A stretch of DNA of 64,000 nucleotides from an uncultured Clostridia bacterium (GCA_946411635.1 CAMKES010000003.1:62001-126000), one strand, 5' to 3'; shown: positions 24,342 to 32,856, numbered from the stretch's first letter. Notes: generated by a model not told the origin, from the letters alone. A program made the numbers and translations.

Positions 24342-25123
24342 AGCACTTCAAAAATGCCCGTCGGCTCCTCGCGCTCGGCGATCGCAAGCCGCACGCCGTC
24401 GGCGACGCCCGCCTCCTCGAGCACGGAGCGCACCGCGACCATCGCGAGCTCGGGATAGTTGTTTTCCCGGCTGAGATGTCCGAGGATCACGTTTTTCACG
24501 CCGCTTTCGCAGAGCTTCACGAGCGCCCGTCCGCAGTCCTCGTTGTTCATGTGTCCGCTGCCGGAGAGGATGCGCTTCTTGAGCAGGTAGGGATAGCTGC
24601 CCGCCATGAGCATGTCGACGTCGTGATTCGCCTCGAAGAGCAGCAGATCGCAGCCGGACAGGATCGAGAGAATGCGCGCGTCGACGTGTCCGAGGTCCGT
24701 GCAGACGCCGACCTTCCTGCCCGCGGCCGTCACGGTGAAGCCCACGCAGTGGACCGCGTCGTGCGGCACGGAAAACGGCAGCACGCGCGCGCCCGCGAGA
24801 TAAAAATCGCGGTCGGACTCGAACACGCAGACGTTCTTCGGCGCGACGCCGGACATCGACGGCTTCAGCACGGCCCAGGTGTCCGCGTTCGCGTAGACCG
24901 GCAGGTCGTACGTTTTGGACAGCACGTTCACGCCGCGCACGTGGTCGACGTGCTCGTGCGTGACGAGGATCGCGGAAAGCGTACGGGGGTCGACGCCGAT
25001 CTTCCCGAGAAGCCCGGTGATGCGCTTGCACGAAAGACCCGCGTCGATCAGAAGCCGCGCGTTTCCCGCTTCGATATAGGTTGCGTTCCCGGAGGAACCG
25101 CTGCACAACGGACAGAGTTTCAT
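24338..25123 (-). CDS. walJ: WalJ/YycJ-type metallo-beta-lactamase hydrolase
   Basis: 261 residues. It opens with MKLCPLCSGSSGNATYIEAG, typical of the YycJ group, then LLIDAGLSCKRI, the metal motif THEHVDHVRG (about 63-72), and further ligands VCTDLGHVD, FEANHD and LGHLSREN. These are cytoplasmic phosphodiesterase-like enzymes linked to cell-wall homeostasis; in Bacilli they sit in the walRK operon, but no two-component genes are here. ATG 25123 follows GGAGGACGT. It overlaps rlmH by 4 bp and is divergent from ispE. Confidence 0.9.
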   Translation of the reverse strand: MKLCPLCSGSSGNATYIEAGNARLLIDAGLSCKRITGLLGKIGVDPRTLSAILVTHEHVDHVRGVNVLSKTYDLPVYANADTWAVLKPSMSGVAPKNVCVFESDRDFYLAGARVLPFSVPHDAVHCVGFTVTAAGRKVGVCTDLGHVDARILSILSGCDLLLFEANHDVDMLMAGSYPYLLKKRILSGSGHMNNEDCGRALVKLCESGVKNVILGHLSRENNYPELAMVAVRSVLEEAGVADGVRLAIAEREEPTGIFEVL

Positions 25124-25178
25124 ACGTCCTCCCAAACCAACAGTATACCACAGCTTTTCGCGGCGGGAAAGGTTTTTA

Positions 25179-25207
25179 TTGCGTTCCGCCGAAAGCCGTG
25201 GTATACT
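25179..25207 (+). promoter_or_regulatory. Promoter of ispE (leaderless placement)
   Basis: -35 TTGCGT (25179-25184), 17-bp spacer, -10 TATACT (25202-25207). The ATG is only 6 nt after the -10, so transcription should start at the codon. On the other strand a TATACT at 25147-25142 probably serves walJ. Confidence 0.7.
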
Positions 25208-25213
25208 CATCGC

Positions 25214-26035
25214 ATGATCGTTGAGGAACTGGCGCTTGCCAAACTGAATCTGACGCTCGGCGTGCTCTATAAGCGCGAGGACGGCTATCACGCGCTCGAC
25301 ACCGTGATGCAGACGGTGTCGCTGTTCGACCGCGTTTTCGTGGAGAAATCGCATGCCGTCGAGATCCGCGTGACCGGCATGACCCTGCCTGAAAACAACA
25401 CCATGACGAAGGCCGCGAAGCTCTATAAAGAGGCGACCGGCTGCGGCGCGCTCGTGCGCTGTGAAAAGCGCATCCCCGCCGAGGCGGGCATGGGCGGCGG
25501 CAGCGCGGACGCGGCGGCGGTGCTCAGGGGGCTGCAGCGGCTGCATCGCATGGCGGACGACCGCACGCTCAGAGAGATCGCGCTGAAGGTCGGCGCGGAC
25601 GTGCCGTTCTGTTTGGTCGGCGGCACCTGCCGCTGCGAGGGCGTGGGCGAGATCCTGACGCCGTTTGCGCTCGGCAGACGCCTCTGGTTCGTGATCGCAA
25701 AGCCGAAGGACGGCGTTTCGACGCGCGAGCTGTTTTCCCGTCTTCCGCTGCCGCGGCCGCGGGTCAGAACGCTTTCCGCCGTCGCCGCGCTTGCAAAGGG
25801 CGATCTCAACGCGCTCGCGCCGCTGATGCAGAACGTGCTCGAGCCCGCCGCGATCGAGTTGGTGCCGGAGATCGGCATTCTGAAACAAAAGCTTCTGGAC
25901 GCGGGCGCGATCGCTGCGCAGATGACCGGCAGCGGATCCGCCGTGTTCGGGCTGTTCGGGACCGAGGACGCGGCAAAGGCGGCGCTGCCCGCCGTATCCG
26001 ACGCCGCGTTTTCGACTGTGTGTCATTCCCTGTGA
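25214..26035 (+). CDS. ispE: 4-diphosphocytidyl-2-C-methylerythritol kinase
   Basis: 273 residues. GHMP kinase motifs: LALAKLNLTLGVLYKREDGYH (N-terminal loop), PAEAGMGGGSADAAAVLRGL (about 94-113, ATP loop) and MTGSGSAVFGLF (about 237-248). It phosphorylates the 2-OH of CDP-methylerythritol in the MEP route to isoprenoids. The ATG at 25214 has no Shine-Dalgarno and lies 6 nt after the -10 box, so I predict a leaderless mRNA. The stop is 7 bp before the ECF gene, so both should be cotranscribed. Confidence 0.95.
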   Translation: MIVEELALAKLNLTLGVLYKREDGYHALDTVMQTVSLFDRVFVEKSHAVEIRVTGMTLPENNTMTKAAKLYKEATGCGALVRCEKRIPAEAGMGGGSADAAAVLRGLQRLHRMADDRTLREIALKVGADVPFCLVGGTCRCEGVGEILTPFALGRRLWFVIAKPKDGVSTRELFSRLPLPRPRVRTLSAVAALAKGDLNALAPLMQNVLEPAAIELVPEIGILKQKLLDAGAIAAQMTGSGSAVFGLFGTEDAAKAALPAVSDAAFSTVCHSL

Positions 26036-26042
26036 AACCGCA

Positions 26043-26516
26043 ATGAAAGATCTGAACATTCGCCGTCTTGCCACGGCAGGCGTGCTTGCGGCCGCCGTCT
26101 TCCTGATGACCGCATTTTTCCGGATCCCGATCGGGGCCGGATATCTGAACTTCGGCGACGTCGGCGTCTTCTTCGCCGCGATGACGCTGCCGTGGGGCTA
26201 TGCCGCGCTGTGCGCCGGGATCGGCTCGGCGCTGGCGGACCTGTACGGCTACCCGGCGTATACGCCGGTGACGCTGCTCGTCAAGGCGGCGGCGGCGCTG
26301 ACGTTTGCGCTGCTCTGGCGCAGGCTGCCCGGCAGGCTCAGGTATCTCGCGTTTCTTTCGGTGCTGCTCATTCCCGCGGGCTATTTCGTGTTCGAACGGT
26401 TCGCCGCGGGCGCGTTTGCGTGGGCGGATCTGCCCTGGAATCTGCTGCAGTCCGTCGTCGGCGCGGCGCTCGCGTTTCTCATCGAGCGGCTCACGGAAGG
26501 ACGGCTTACCCTGTAA
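26043..26516 (+). CDS. ECF transporter S component
   Basis: 157 residues with five to six membrane helices. The substrate-specificity subunit pattern is clear: RRLATAGVLAAAVFLMTAFF, YLNFGDVGVFFAAMTLPWGY, then GSALADLYGYPAYTPVTLLVKA. Such S components bind a vitamin or cofactor precursor and share the energising EcfA/EcfT module, which is not in the window. The ligand cannot be told; location behind ispE is probably not informative. It starts 7 bp after ispE. Confidence 0.85.
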   Translation: MKDLNIRRLATAGVLAAAVFLMTAFFRIPIGAGYLNFGDVGVFFAAMTLPWGYAALCAGIGSALADLYGYPAYTPVTLLVKAAAALTFALLWRRLPGRLRYLAFLSVLLIPAGYFVFERFAAGAFAWADLPWNLLQSVVGAALAFLIERLTEGRLTL

Positions 26517-26526
26517 CCGCGCGGGT

Positions 26527-26541
26527 TCTACCCGCAGTAGA
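26527..26541. promoter_or_regulatory. Palindrome upstream of degV, copy 2
   Basis: TCTACCCGCAGTAGA, 110 bp upstream of the second degV start, matching the perfect palindrome in front of the first degV gene (15186-15200) at 14 of 15 positions. A TTGACA follows at 26591-26596, but I see no good -10 with it. Confidence 0.5.
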
Positions 26542-26650
26542 GCCGCATTCTCCGTTCCGTGGACGGCAAGCCCCGCCGAATAGAGTGACATTGACAAACC
26601 TCCGTGCTACGATCATCCCAGATTCACATCGCAGTACGGAGGTTTTTTTG

Positions 26651-27496
26651 ATGCGTATTCGTATTTCCGCAGACAGCACCTGCGATCTGAGCCCCGAACT
26701 CATCGAGCGGTACGGCGTGGCGATCACGCCGCTGTACATCCGTCTCGGCGACAAAGACCTCAGGGACTCGATCGAGGTCACGCGCGAGGATATTTTCCGT
26801 TACGTCGAACAGACCAGGAAGATCCCGAAGACCGCCGCGGTCAACGTCGGCGATTACGCCGCGTTCTTCAACCGGACGAAGGAGGAGGGGTACGACGGCG
26901 TCGTGCACTTCACGATCTCGTCCGACATGTCGAGCTGTTACCAGAACGCCCGCCTTGCCGCCGAGGGCTTCGAGAACGTGTTCATCGTCGATTCGCGCAC
27001 GCTGTCGACGGGCATCGGACACCTCGTGCTCGACGCGTGCGAGCTGCGCGACGAGGGAAAGAGCGCAGAGGAGATCTTCGAGATCGTCGAACAGCGCAAG
27101 GAAAAGCTCGATGTCAGCTTCGTGCTGGACACGCTGCGCTACCTCGCGCTCGGCGGCCGCTGCAATTCGCTGCTGGCGTTCGGCGCGAACCTTCTGAACA
27201 TCAAGCCGTCGATCCAGGTGCGCGCGGGCGTCATGGGCGTCGACAAAAAATACCGCTGCTCGTTCGAGCGCGCCGTCGTGCGCTACGTGAACGACAAGCT
27301 CGCGGATCACGATTCGCTGAACCTCAGGCGCATCTTCATCACCGACTCCGGCGTCAACGACGAGGTGTTCAACGCGGTGAAGGACGCGGTCCTCAAAAAC
27401 GCGCCGTTCGCGGAGGTGCATCATACCCGCGCGGGCTGCACGGTCAGTTCGCACTGCGGGCCGAACTGCATCGGCATTCTGTTCTACCGGAACTGA
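26651..27496 (+). CDS. DegV family fatty-acid binding protein (paralogue)
   Basis: 281 residues: IRISADSTCDLSPELIERYG, TAAVNVGDYAAFFNRTKEEG, FTISSDMSSCYQNARLAAEG, VDSRTLSTGIGHLVLDACEL, then TLRYLALGGRCNSLLAFGAN and LLNIKPSIQV. It has the same two-domain build as the protein at 14049-15029 but is clearly diverged, so different acyl chains are plausible. The C-terminus, TVSSHCGPNCIGILFYRN, is the usual DegV ending. ATG 26651 follows ACGGAGG at about 9 nt. Confidence 0.88.
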   Translation: MRIRISADSTCDLSPELIERYGVAITPLYIRLGDKDLRDSIEVTREDIFRYVEQTRKIPKTAAVNVGDYAAFFNRTKEEGYDGVVHFTISSDMSSCYQNARLAAEGFENVFIVDSRTLSTGIGHLVLDACELRDEGKSAEEIFEIVEQRKEKLDVSFVLDTLRYLALGGRCNSLLAFGANLLNIKPSIQVRAGVMGVDKKYRCSFERAVVRYVNDKLADHDSLNLRRIFITDSGVNDEVFNAVKDAVLKNAPFAEVHHTRAGCTVSSHCGPNCIGILFYRN

Positions 27497-27507
27497 CGGT
27501 CATACAA

Positions 27508-27539
27508 AAACGCCTCTGCATTCCGCAGAGGCTTTTTTC
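27508..27539. terminator. Bidirectional terminator
   Basis: GCCTCTGC and GCAGAGGC with a five-base loop, T6 on the plus side and T5 on the minus side. It serves degV and the convergent AlkZ-related gene. Confidence 0.9.
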
Positions 27540-28226
27540 TTACCCGATGATCTTTCGAAGCTGCTTTTCGCCCGCGTGGGGGAGGAGCGCCGAAAGATGT
27601 TCGAGAATGCGCTCGCGCGATTCGTCGGGGGAGCGGCGGCACGCCGCTTCGAGGAAGCGCTCGCCGAACTGCGTCTCGGGCGTGGTGTACAGCGCGACGC
27701 CCCAGCCGTATTCCTTTCCGGTCCGGTCCACGCGGTAGGCAAAGTCCGCGATGCACAGATACGTCTGCATCTGCAGCCGCGTCACGACCGAATCGAAGCC
27801 GGTGCTGCCGCCTTTGCGGAAATTGCACTGATACTTGAGATGCGGCGTCAGGATCGCGCCGAACGTGCGCACGGCGTCATAGACCGCCTTGTCCTTATAG
27901 AACACGCCGCCCGCCTCGTACGCTTCGTCGAGGTCCATGCCGTTTCGCCGCGCGTTGCAGAAATCGGGCAGCCATTCGAGGCTCACGTAGCCCGCCTTCT
28001 TCTGAAAAAACTTGCCGTACGCGCACGTGCCGGTCTGAATGACCGGTCCCTTCCAGTCCCAAACGGGCCAGTCGTCGCGCCCGTCGACCGAGCCGTTGTA
28101 CCAGAGCTCGCGCGGCGTATGCTCCTCGATCGAGAAGCCCGGGATCTCATTCCCGAAAAACGGCAGAAATCCGTACGCGCGGATCCTGTCGACGAGGTCT
28201 TGCTGCGAGCGGATCCAATCATTCAT
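27540..28226 (-). CDS. AlkZ-related protein
   Basis: 228 residues. The opening (VDRIRAYGFLPFFGNEIPGF, then EHTPRELWY and DWPVWDWKGPVIQTG) matches what I recall of a family labelled AlkZ-related in Clostridia, which shares a winged-helix part with the AlkZ/YcaQ DNA glycosylases but is half their length. KKAGYVSLEWLPDFCNARRNG and GGSTGFDSVVTRLQMQTYL continue the pattern. Function not shown. The ATG at 28226 overlaps the phzF stop (ATGA), so the two genes are coupled. Family assignment is from memory. Confidence 0.55.
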   Translation of the reverse strand: MNDWIRSQQDLVDRIRAYGFLPFFGNEIPGFSIEEHTPRELWYNGSVDGRDDWPVWDWKGPVIQTGTCAYGKFFQKKAGYVSLEWLPDFCNARRNGMDLDEAYEAGGVFYKDKAVYDAVRTFGAILTPHLKYQCNFRKGGSTGFDSVVTRLQMQTYLCIADFAYRVDRTGKEYGWGVALYTTPETQFGERFLEAACRRSPDESRERILEHLSALLPHAGEKQLRKIIG

Positions 28227-29011
28227 AGCGTTTCTCCGATCCTCCATTCTCCGGTCGATACGAGCACCGCCTTGCCCCGCAGCGCGATGCGCCCGTTTCC
28301 GAGCGGTTCGCATTCGAGCTCGCCGCCGCGCGCCGACGCCTGATACGCGCGGATGATCTTCTTTCCGAGCGTCTTCGCCCAGTAATCCGCGATCTGGCAG
28401 TGCGCCGACCCGCAGACCGGATCCTCCGGCACCGCGGTCTCCGGCGTGAAGCTCCGCGAAACGCAGTCGGCGTCCCGCCCCCGCGCCGTCGCGTTCCAGA
28501 TGCGTCCGGGAAGCTGCTTCAGCAATTCGTAATCGGGCGCAAGATTCCGCACGACGTCTTCGTTTTCAAACACGCAGTTGAGATCGAGCCCTAAAACCGC
28601 CTTTTCCGGACGCGCGCCGAACGCGGCTTCCATCGCGTCGGTCACGGGGATCTCGGTAAGCGCATAGGTCGGGAAATCCAGCTCGAACCGATCGCCTCTG
28701 CGCTTCACCGAAAGATCGCCGCTCAACGACGTATAGCGGATCTCGTCCGCGTCCGGCTCGTAAAACGTGAACAGCACGAACGACGCCGCGAGCGTCGCAT
28801 GCCCGCACAGCTCCTCCTCCATGCTCGGCGTGAACCAGCGGATGCGGTACCGTTCGCCTTCCTTCACGACGAACGCCGTCTCGGCAAGGTTGTTCTCCGC
28901 CGCGATCGCCTGCATGGTCTCATCCGGGATCCACCGGTCCATGACGAGAACCGCGGCGGGATTTCCGTGGAACGGCTTGTCCGTAAACGCGTCGACGACG
29001 TATTGCTTCAT
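28223..29011 (-). CDS. PhzF family epimerase/isomerase
   Basis: 262 residues, full length. Motifs: QYVVDAFTDKPFHGNPAAVL, AENNLAETAFVV (catalytic Glu in NLAET, about residue 46), ELCGHATLAASFVLF and DPVCGSAHCQIADYW (about 195-209). PhzF-like enzymes isomerise small metabolites; the substrate of most is unknown. I start at ATG 29011 (MKQYVVDA) with AAAGGA upstream; a frame extension into the repeat at 29054 has no support. It is coupled to the AlkZ-related gene. Confidence 0.88.
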   Translation of the reverse strand: MKQYVVDAFTDKPFHGNPAAVLVMDRWIPDETMQAIAAENNLAETAFVVKEGERYRIRWFTPSMEEELCGHATLAASFVLFTFYEPDADEIRYTSLSGDLSVKRRGDRFELDFPTYALTEIPVTDAMEAAFGARPEKAVLGLDLNCVFENEDVVRNLAPDYELLKQLPGRIWNATARGRDADCVSRSFTPETAVPEDPVCGSAHCQIADYWAKTLGKKIIRAYQASARGGELECEPLGNGRIALRGKAVLVSTGEWRIGETL

Positions 29012-29053
29012 AGGCGTTTTTCCTTTCATAAGGGAAAGCCTCTCGCCACCCAA

Positions 29054-29171
29054 AAGCCTTCTCCTTGAGGAGAAGGTGCCGCAGCGTGAGCGAAGGCGGA
29101 TGAGGTGTATCGCAGAAAAATTAACACCTCATCAGTCAACTGCGTTGACAGCTTCCCCTCAAGGGGAAGCC
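29054..29171. repeat. MITE-like palindromic repeat, full copy
   Basis: Begins AAGCCTTCTCCTTGAGGAG (an 8-bp hairpin) and ends CTTCCCCTCAAGGGGAAGCC (another hairpin); in between, GATGAGGTGT at about 29099 is repeated inverted as ACACCTCATC at about 29123. It fills the space between phzF and rsmG. A shorter copy is at 54273-54345. Similar elements are known to me from many gut Firmicutes genomes, but I cannot name it. Confidence 0.75.
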
Positions 29172-29180
29172 ACTTTCGTG

Positions 29181-29858
29181 TCACAACGGCTTCTTCGCCG
29201 GCAGCCCCGCCTTGCGCGGGTAGGTCGACGGAGTTGGTGCGTTTTTGGTACAGATAACCAGCGTGCGCGCGCCGTAGTCCGACGCGACCGGAACGGTTTC
29301 CGCCGAGCCGTGCAGAAGATGCAGCGCGTTCTTCGCGGTTTTGAGTTCCTCCGAAACGTCGCCCTTGTAGCAGTACGCCTTGCCGCCGACCTTCAGAAGC
29401 GGCACGGTGAGCTCCAGAAGGACCGGCAACGAAGCGACCGCGCGCGAGACCGTCGCGTCGAACCGTCCGCGGTATTTCGGATCGCGCCCGAAATCCTCCG
29501 CGCGCGCGTGGACGATCTCCGCCGAAAGCCCCAGCGTTTTCAGCACTTCTTCCAGGAACGTGAGCCGCTTTTGCAGAGAATCGACGAGCGTGATCGTTAA
29601 GGTCGGGTTCATGATCAGCAGCGGGATCGCGGGAAACCCCGCGCCCGTGCCCACGTCCGCGACCTTCGCGCCGTCCGGAAGGTACGGCAGCGCCGCCAGC
29701 GAGTCGTAAAAGTGCTTTTTCACAACCTCCGCGGGCTCTGTGATCGCGGTCAGGTTCATCTTTTCGTTCCATTCGATCAGCAGGTCGTAGTATGCGATAA
29801 ATTTGTCGCATGCTTCGTCCGTGAGATTCGGGATCGTTTGTTTCAGCAAATCACGCAT
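29181..29858 (-). CDS. rsmG: 16S rRNA guanosine527 N7-methyltransferase
   Basis: 225 residues. SAM-binding site VADVGTGAGFPAIPLLIM (about 66-83), VDSLQKRLTFLEEVLKTLGL and RAEDFG, then FDATVSRAVASLPVLLEL and GGKAYCYKG: all typical of RsmG (GidB). It methylates N7 of G527 of 16S rRNA. Its start overlaps the 3' end of mnmG by 8 bp, the classic gidA-gidB pair. The C-terminal tail (APTPSTYPRKAGLPAKKPL) is longer than usual and lies against the repeat element. Confidence 0.95.
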   Translation of the reverse strand: MRDLLKQTIPNLTDEACDKFIAYYDLLIEWNEKMNLTAITEPAEVVKKHFYDSLAALPYLPDGAKVADVGTGAGFPAIPLLIMNPTLTITLVDSLQKRLTFLEEVLKTLGLSAEIVHARAEDFGRDPKYRGRFDATVSRAVASLPVLLELTVPLLKVGGKAYCYKGDVSEELKTAKNALHLLHGSAETVPVASDYGARTLVICTKNAPTPSTYPRKAGLPAKKPL

Positions 29859-31719
29859 GGGGAAGACCTCTCTTCAGATACACCAGCAGCACGCCGACGT
29901 CCGCGGGGGAGACGCCGGAGATGCGCGACGCCTGTCCGAGGTTTTCGGGGCGCTGCGCGTTGAGCTTCTGCCGCGCTTCGAGCCGCAGCCCGTCGAGCTT
30001 CGCGTAGTCCAGTTCCTTCGGCAGCGGCAGCTCCTCCATCGCGCGGAAGCGCCGCACCTGCTCGGTCTGTTTTTCGATATAGCCGTCGTAATGCGCCGTG
30101 ACCTCGATCTGCTCCTCGACGGCGGGGTCGAGCGGTTCGAGACAGTCATAGAGCCGCAGAAGGTCGGTATAGCGCACGTTCGGACGCTTCAGAAGGTCGA
30201 AGAGCTTCGCACCGGAGGCGGGAACGCTCTCGCCGATCGATTCGAGATACACGCGCAGCGCGTCGCCCGGCGGCACGTGCGTGCCGAGCCGCTCCATCGC
30301 CCTTGCGATGCCCTCCCGCTTGCGCTGCAGGACCGCATAGCGCTCGTCGGTGATCAGCCCCAGCCGCCTTGCGCGCTCGGTGAGCCGCAGATCGGCGTTG
30401 TCCTGCCTGAGAAGCAGGCGGTATTCGCACCGGCTCGTCATCATGCGGTACGGCTCGGGCGTGCCCTTGGTGGCAAGATCGTCGACGAGCACGCCGGTGT
30501 ACGCGTCGCTCCGGCCGAGGAAGAACGGCTCCTCGCCCTTTACGAACAGCGCGGCGTTCACGCCGGCGTAAAAGCCCTGCGCGGCGGCCTCCTCATAGCC
30601 GCTCGAACCGTTCACCTGACCCGCGGTGAACAGACCGGGGATCTCTTTGACCATCAGCGAGAGGTTCAGCACGTTCGGCACGAGGCAGTCGTATTCGATC
30701 GCGTAGCCGAGCCGCATCACCTCGCAGTGCGTAAGACCCGGCATGGTGTGCAGCATGTCGACCTGCACGTCGGCGGGCAGCGAGGTGCTCATGCCCTGCA
30801 CGTACATCTCCTCGGTCGTGCGTCCCTCCGGCTCGATGAAGATCTGATGCCGGTCGTGGTCGGGGAAGCGCACGATCTTGTCCTCGATCGACGGGCAGTA
30901 GCGCGTGCCGGTCGCGTGGATGCGGCCCGCGTACATCGGCGAGCGATCGAGGTTTCTGAGGATGATGTCGTGCGTCTGCTGATTCGTATAGGTAAGATAA
31001 CACGGGTCCTGCTTTAGGTGCAGCCGCCCGTTCAAAAACGAGAACGCGGGCGTGGGCTCGTCGCCGCGCTGGATCTCCATTTCGTCGAGATCGAGAGAGC
31101 TTTTGCGCACGCGGGCGGGCGTGCCGGTCTTGAACCGCTGCAGCGGGATGCCGAGGGCTTTGAGCGCGTCGGACAGGCCTTCGCTGCGCATCATGCCGCA
31201 GGGACCGGAAAGGCGCGACCATTCGCCGATCAGGATCCGGCTCTTGAGATAGACGCCGCTGCACAGCACGACGGCGCGGCAGCCGTAAACGAAGCCCTCG
31301 TCGGTCTTCACGCCGGAGACGCGCCCGTTTTCCGTCAGGATCTCCGTGACCTCGCCCTGCACGATCGTGAGGCGTTCCTGCGTTTCGAGGGCGCGCTTCA
31401 TGCGCTCGTGATAGCGGCGCTTGTCCATCTGCGCGCGCAGCGAGTGCACCGCGGGACCCTTCGAGGTGTTCAGCATGCGCATCTGGATCAGCGTGTCGTC
31501 CGCGGCAAGGCCCATTTCGCCGCCCATCGCGTCGACCTCGCGCACGAGGTGTCCCTTTCCGGTGCCGCCGATCGCGGGATTGCACGGCATCATGCCGATG
31601 CTGTCGAGGTTGAGCGTCAGAAGGAGCGTTTTGAGGCCCATGCGCGAACAGGCCAGCGCGGCTTCGATGCCCGCGTGCCCCGCGCCGATGACGATGACGG
31701 AAAAGTCCTGCCGCTCCAT
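29851..31719 (-). CDS. mnmG: tRNA uridine-5-carboxymethylaminomethyl modification enzyme MnmG
   Basis: 622 residues, full length. FAD site VIVIGAGHAGIEAALA (8-23), CNPAIGGTGKGHLVREVDAMGG, RMLNTSKGPAVHSLRAQMDK, second FAD/NAD site GLFTAGQVNGSSGYEEAAAQ (about 370-390) and the C-terminal helical domain (YDGYIEKQTEQVRRF, ASRISGVSPADVGVLLVYL). With MnmE it adds the carboxymethylaminomethyl group to U34 of certain tRNAs; mnmE is not in the window. ATG 31719 follows GAAAGGAACC. Confidence 0.97.
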   Translation of the reverse strand: MERQDFSVIVIGAGHAGIEAALACSRMGLKTLLLTLNLDSIGMMPCNPAIGGTGKGHLVREVDAMGGEMGLAADDTLIQMRMLNTSKGPAVHSLRAQMDKRRYHERMKRALETQERLTIVQGEVTEILTENGRVSGVKTDEGFVYGCRAVVLCSGVYLKSRILIGEWSRLSGPCGMMRSEGLSDALKALGIPLQRFKTGTPARVRKSSLDLDEMEIQRGDEPTPAFSFLNGRLHLKQDPCYLTYTNQQTHDIILRNLDRSPMYAGRIHATGTRYCPSIEDKIVRFPDHDRHQIFIEPEGRTTEEMYVQGMSTSLPADVQVDMLHTMPGLTHCEVMRLGYAIEYDCLVPNVLNLSLMVKEIPGLFTAGQVNGSSGYEEAAAQGFYAGVNAALFVKGEEPFFLGRSDAYTGVLVDDLATKGTPEPYRMMTSRCEYRLLLRQDNADLRLTERARRLGLITDERYAVLQRKREGIARAMERLGTHVPPGDALRVYLESIGESVPASGAKLFDLLKRPNVRYTDLLRLYDCLEPLDPAVEEQIEVTAHYDGYIEKQTEQVRRFRAMEELPLPKELDYAKLDGLRLEARQKLNAQRPENLGQASRISGVSPADVGVLLVYLKRGLPHA

Positions 31720-31751
31720 GTCCGGTTCCTTTCGTGTGGATTCGTGCGTTC

Positions 31752-31781
31752 AGTATACCATATTCGGGCGATTTTGTACAA
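31752..31781 (-). promoter_or_regulatory. Promoter of mnmG-rsmG
   Basis: Minus strand -35 TTGTAC (31781-31776), 18-bp spacer, -10 TATACT (31757-31752). A plus-strand TATACT at about 31812 probably serves the divergent YhaM gene but lacks a clear -35. Confidence 0.65.
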
Positions 31782-31840
31782 CGGGTAGTGGAAATTTCCG
31801 CAAAACTCTGCTATACTGATACACACAGGAGGATCGGACT

Positions 31841-32785
31841 ATGGGTAAAATGCGATTGATCAGGGACGCCTACGGCACGACCGAGGGGTTCTGCCTCGTA
31901 AAGAGCGCGGCTGTGCGCACCGACGTGAAGGGAACGGAGTACCTCGACATGGTGCTTGCCGATTCCGAGGGCGAGTGCGTTGCGAAGCTTTGGAACTATT
32001 CGCGCATCACGCACGGCGAGTACGACGCGAACGACGTCGTCAAGGTGCGCGGCGCGGTGCAGGTGTGGAAGGACACCGAGCAGTTCAAGATCGACCGGAT
32101 CCGCAAGGCGACGGAGGACGACGACGTGGATCTGTCCGGGATCATCCCGACCGCGCCGTTCGATCCGCAGGCGATGTACGACGAGCTGTACGAGACCGCC
32201 GGGAAGTTCGCCGACGAGGATCTCAGGCGCATCGTGCAGTATCTGCTCCGCGAAAACCGCGAACAGCTTCTGATCTATCCCGCGGGCGTCAAGCTCCACC
32301 ACGCCACGCGCGGCGGGCTTCTGCATCACACCTGCGCGGTGCTGCATCTCGCGCAGCAGATCGCCGCGCTGTATCCGGACCTGCATAAGGACCTGCTCTT
32401 TGCGGGCGCGATCCTGCACGACATCGGCAAGCTCCGCGAGCTCGACGCGGACACGCTCGGCATCGCGGGCGCGTACACGAACGAGGGACAGCTTCTGGGT
32501 CATATCAACGTCGGCATGGCGATGGTCGCCGCCGCGGCGGAGATCACAATGATCGCGCCGCGGACCGCGATGCTTCTGGAGCATATGATCCTGTCGCATC
32601 ACGGCAAGCCGGAGTTCGGCAGTCCGCGGCTTCCGATGTTCCCGGAGGCGGAGGTGCTTTCCGTCTGCGACCTTCTGGACAGCAAGCTGTACGAAATGGA
32701 CGCCGCGCTGGACGGCGTGGCGAAGGACGGCTTTTCCGAGCGGCAGTGGGCGCTCGACAACCGCCAGCTTTACCGGATCGACTGA
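31841..32785 (+). CDS. YhaM-type 3'-5' exoribonuclease
   Basis: 314 residues. An OB fold comes first (residues 12-95: GFCLVKSAAVRTDVKGTEYL, VAKLWNYSRITHGEYDANDV, VKVRGAVQVWKDTEQFKIDR), then an HD domain with KLHHATRGGLLHHTCAVL, GAILHDIGKL (His-Asp, about 187-196) and LEHMILSHHGKPEFGSPR. This order is that of YhaM/CBF1, which trims RNA (and possibly single-stranded DNA) with Mn2+. ATG 31841 follows AGGAGG. Monocistronic with its own terminator. Confidence 0.9.
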   Translation: MGKMRLIRDAYGTTEGFCLVKSAAVRTDVKGTEYLDMVLADSEGECVAKLWNYSRITHGEYDANDVVKVRGAVQVWKDTEQFKIDRIRKATEDDDVDLSGIIPTAPFDPQAMYDELYETAGKFADEDLRRIVQYLLRENREQLLIYPAGVKLHHATRGGLLHHTCAVLHLAQQIAALYPDLHKDLLFAGAILHDIGKLRELDADTLGIAGAYTNEGQLLGHINVGMAMVAAAAEITMIAPRTAMLLEHMILSHHGKPEFGSPRLPMFPEAEVLSVCDLLDSKLYEMDAALDGVAKDGFSERQWALDNRQLYRID

Positions 32786-32810
32786 GCGGACGGGAGCATC
32801 CCGCCGATGA

Positions 32811-32843
32811 AAAAAAGGACGCGGAACATCCGTGTCCTTTTTT
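32811..32843. terminator. Bidirectional terminator
   Basis: AAAAAAGGACGCGG and CCGTGTCCTTTTTT, a long A/T-flanked stem with one G-T pair; serves yhaM and the convergent cation exporter gene. Confidence 0.88.
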
Positions 32844-32856
32844 GTTTGCAAAGCGG

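Noticed and set aside
24476..25213. Long N-terminal extension of IspE
   Set aside because: The extension is antisense to walJ; the family start and the promoter both point to the ATG at 25214.
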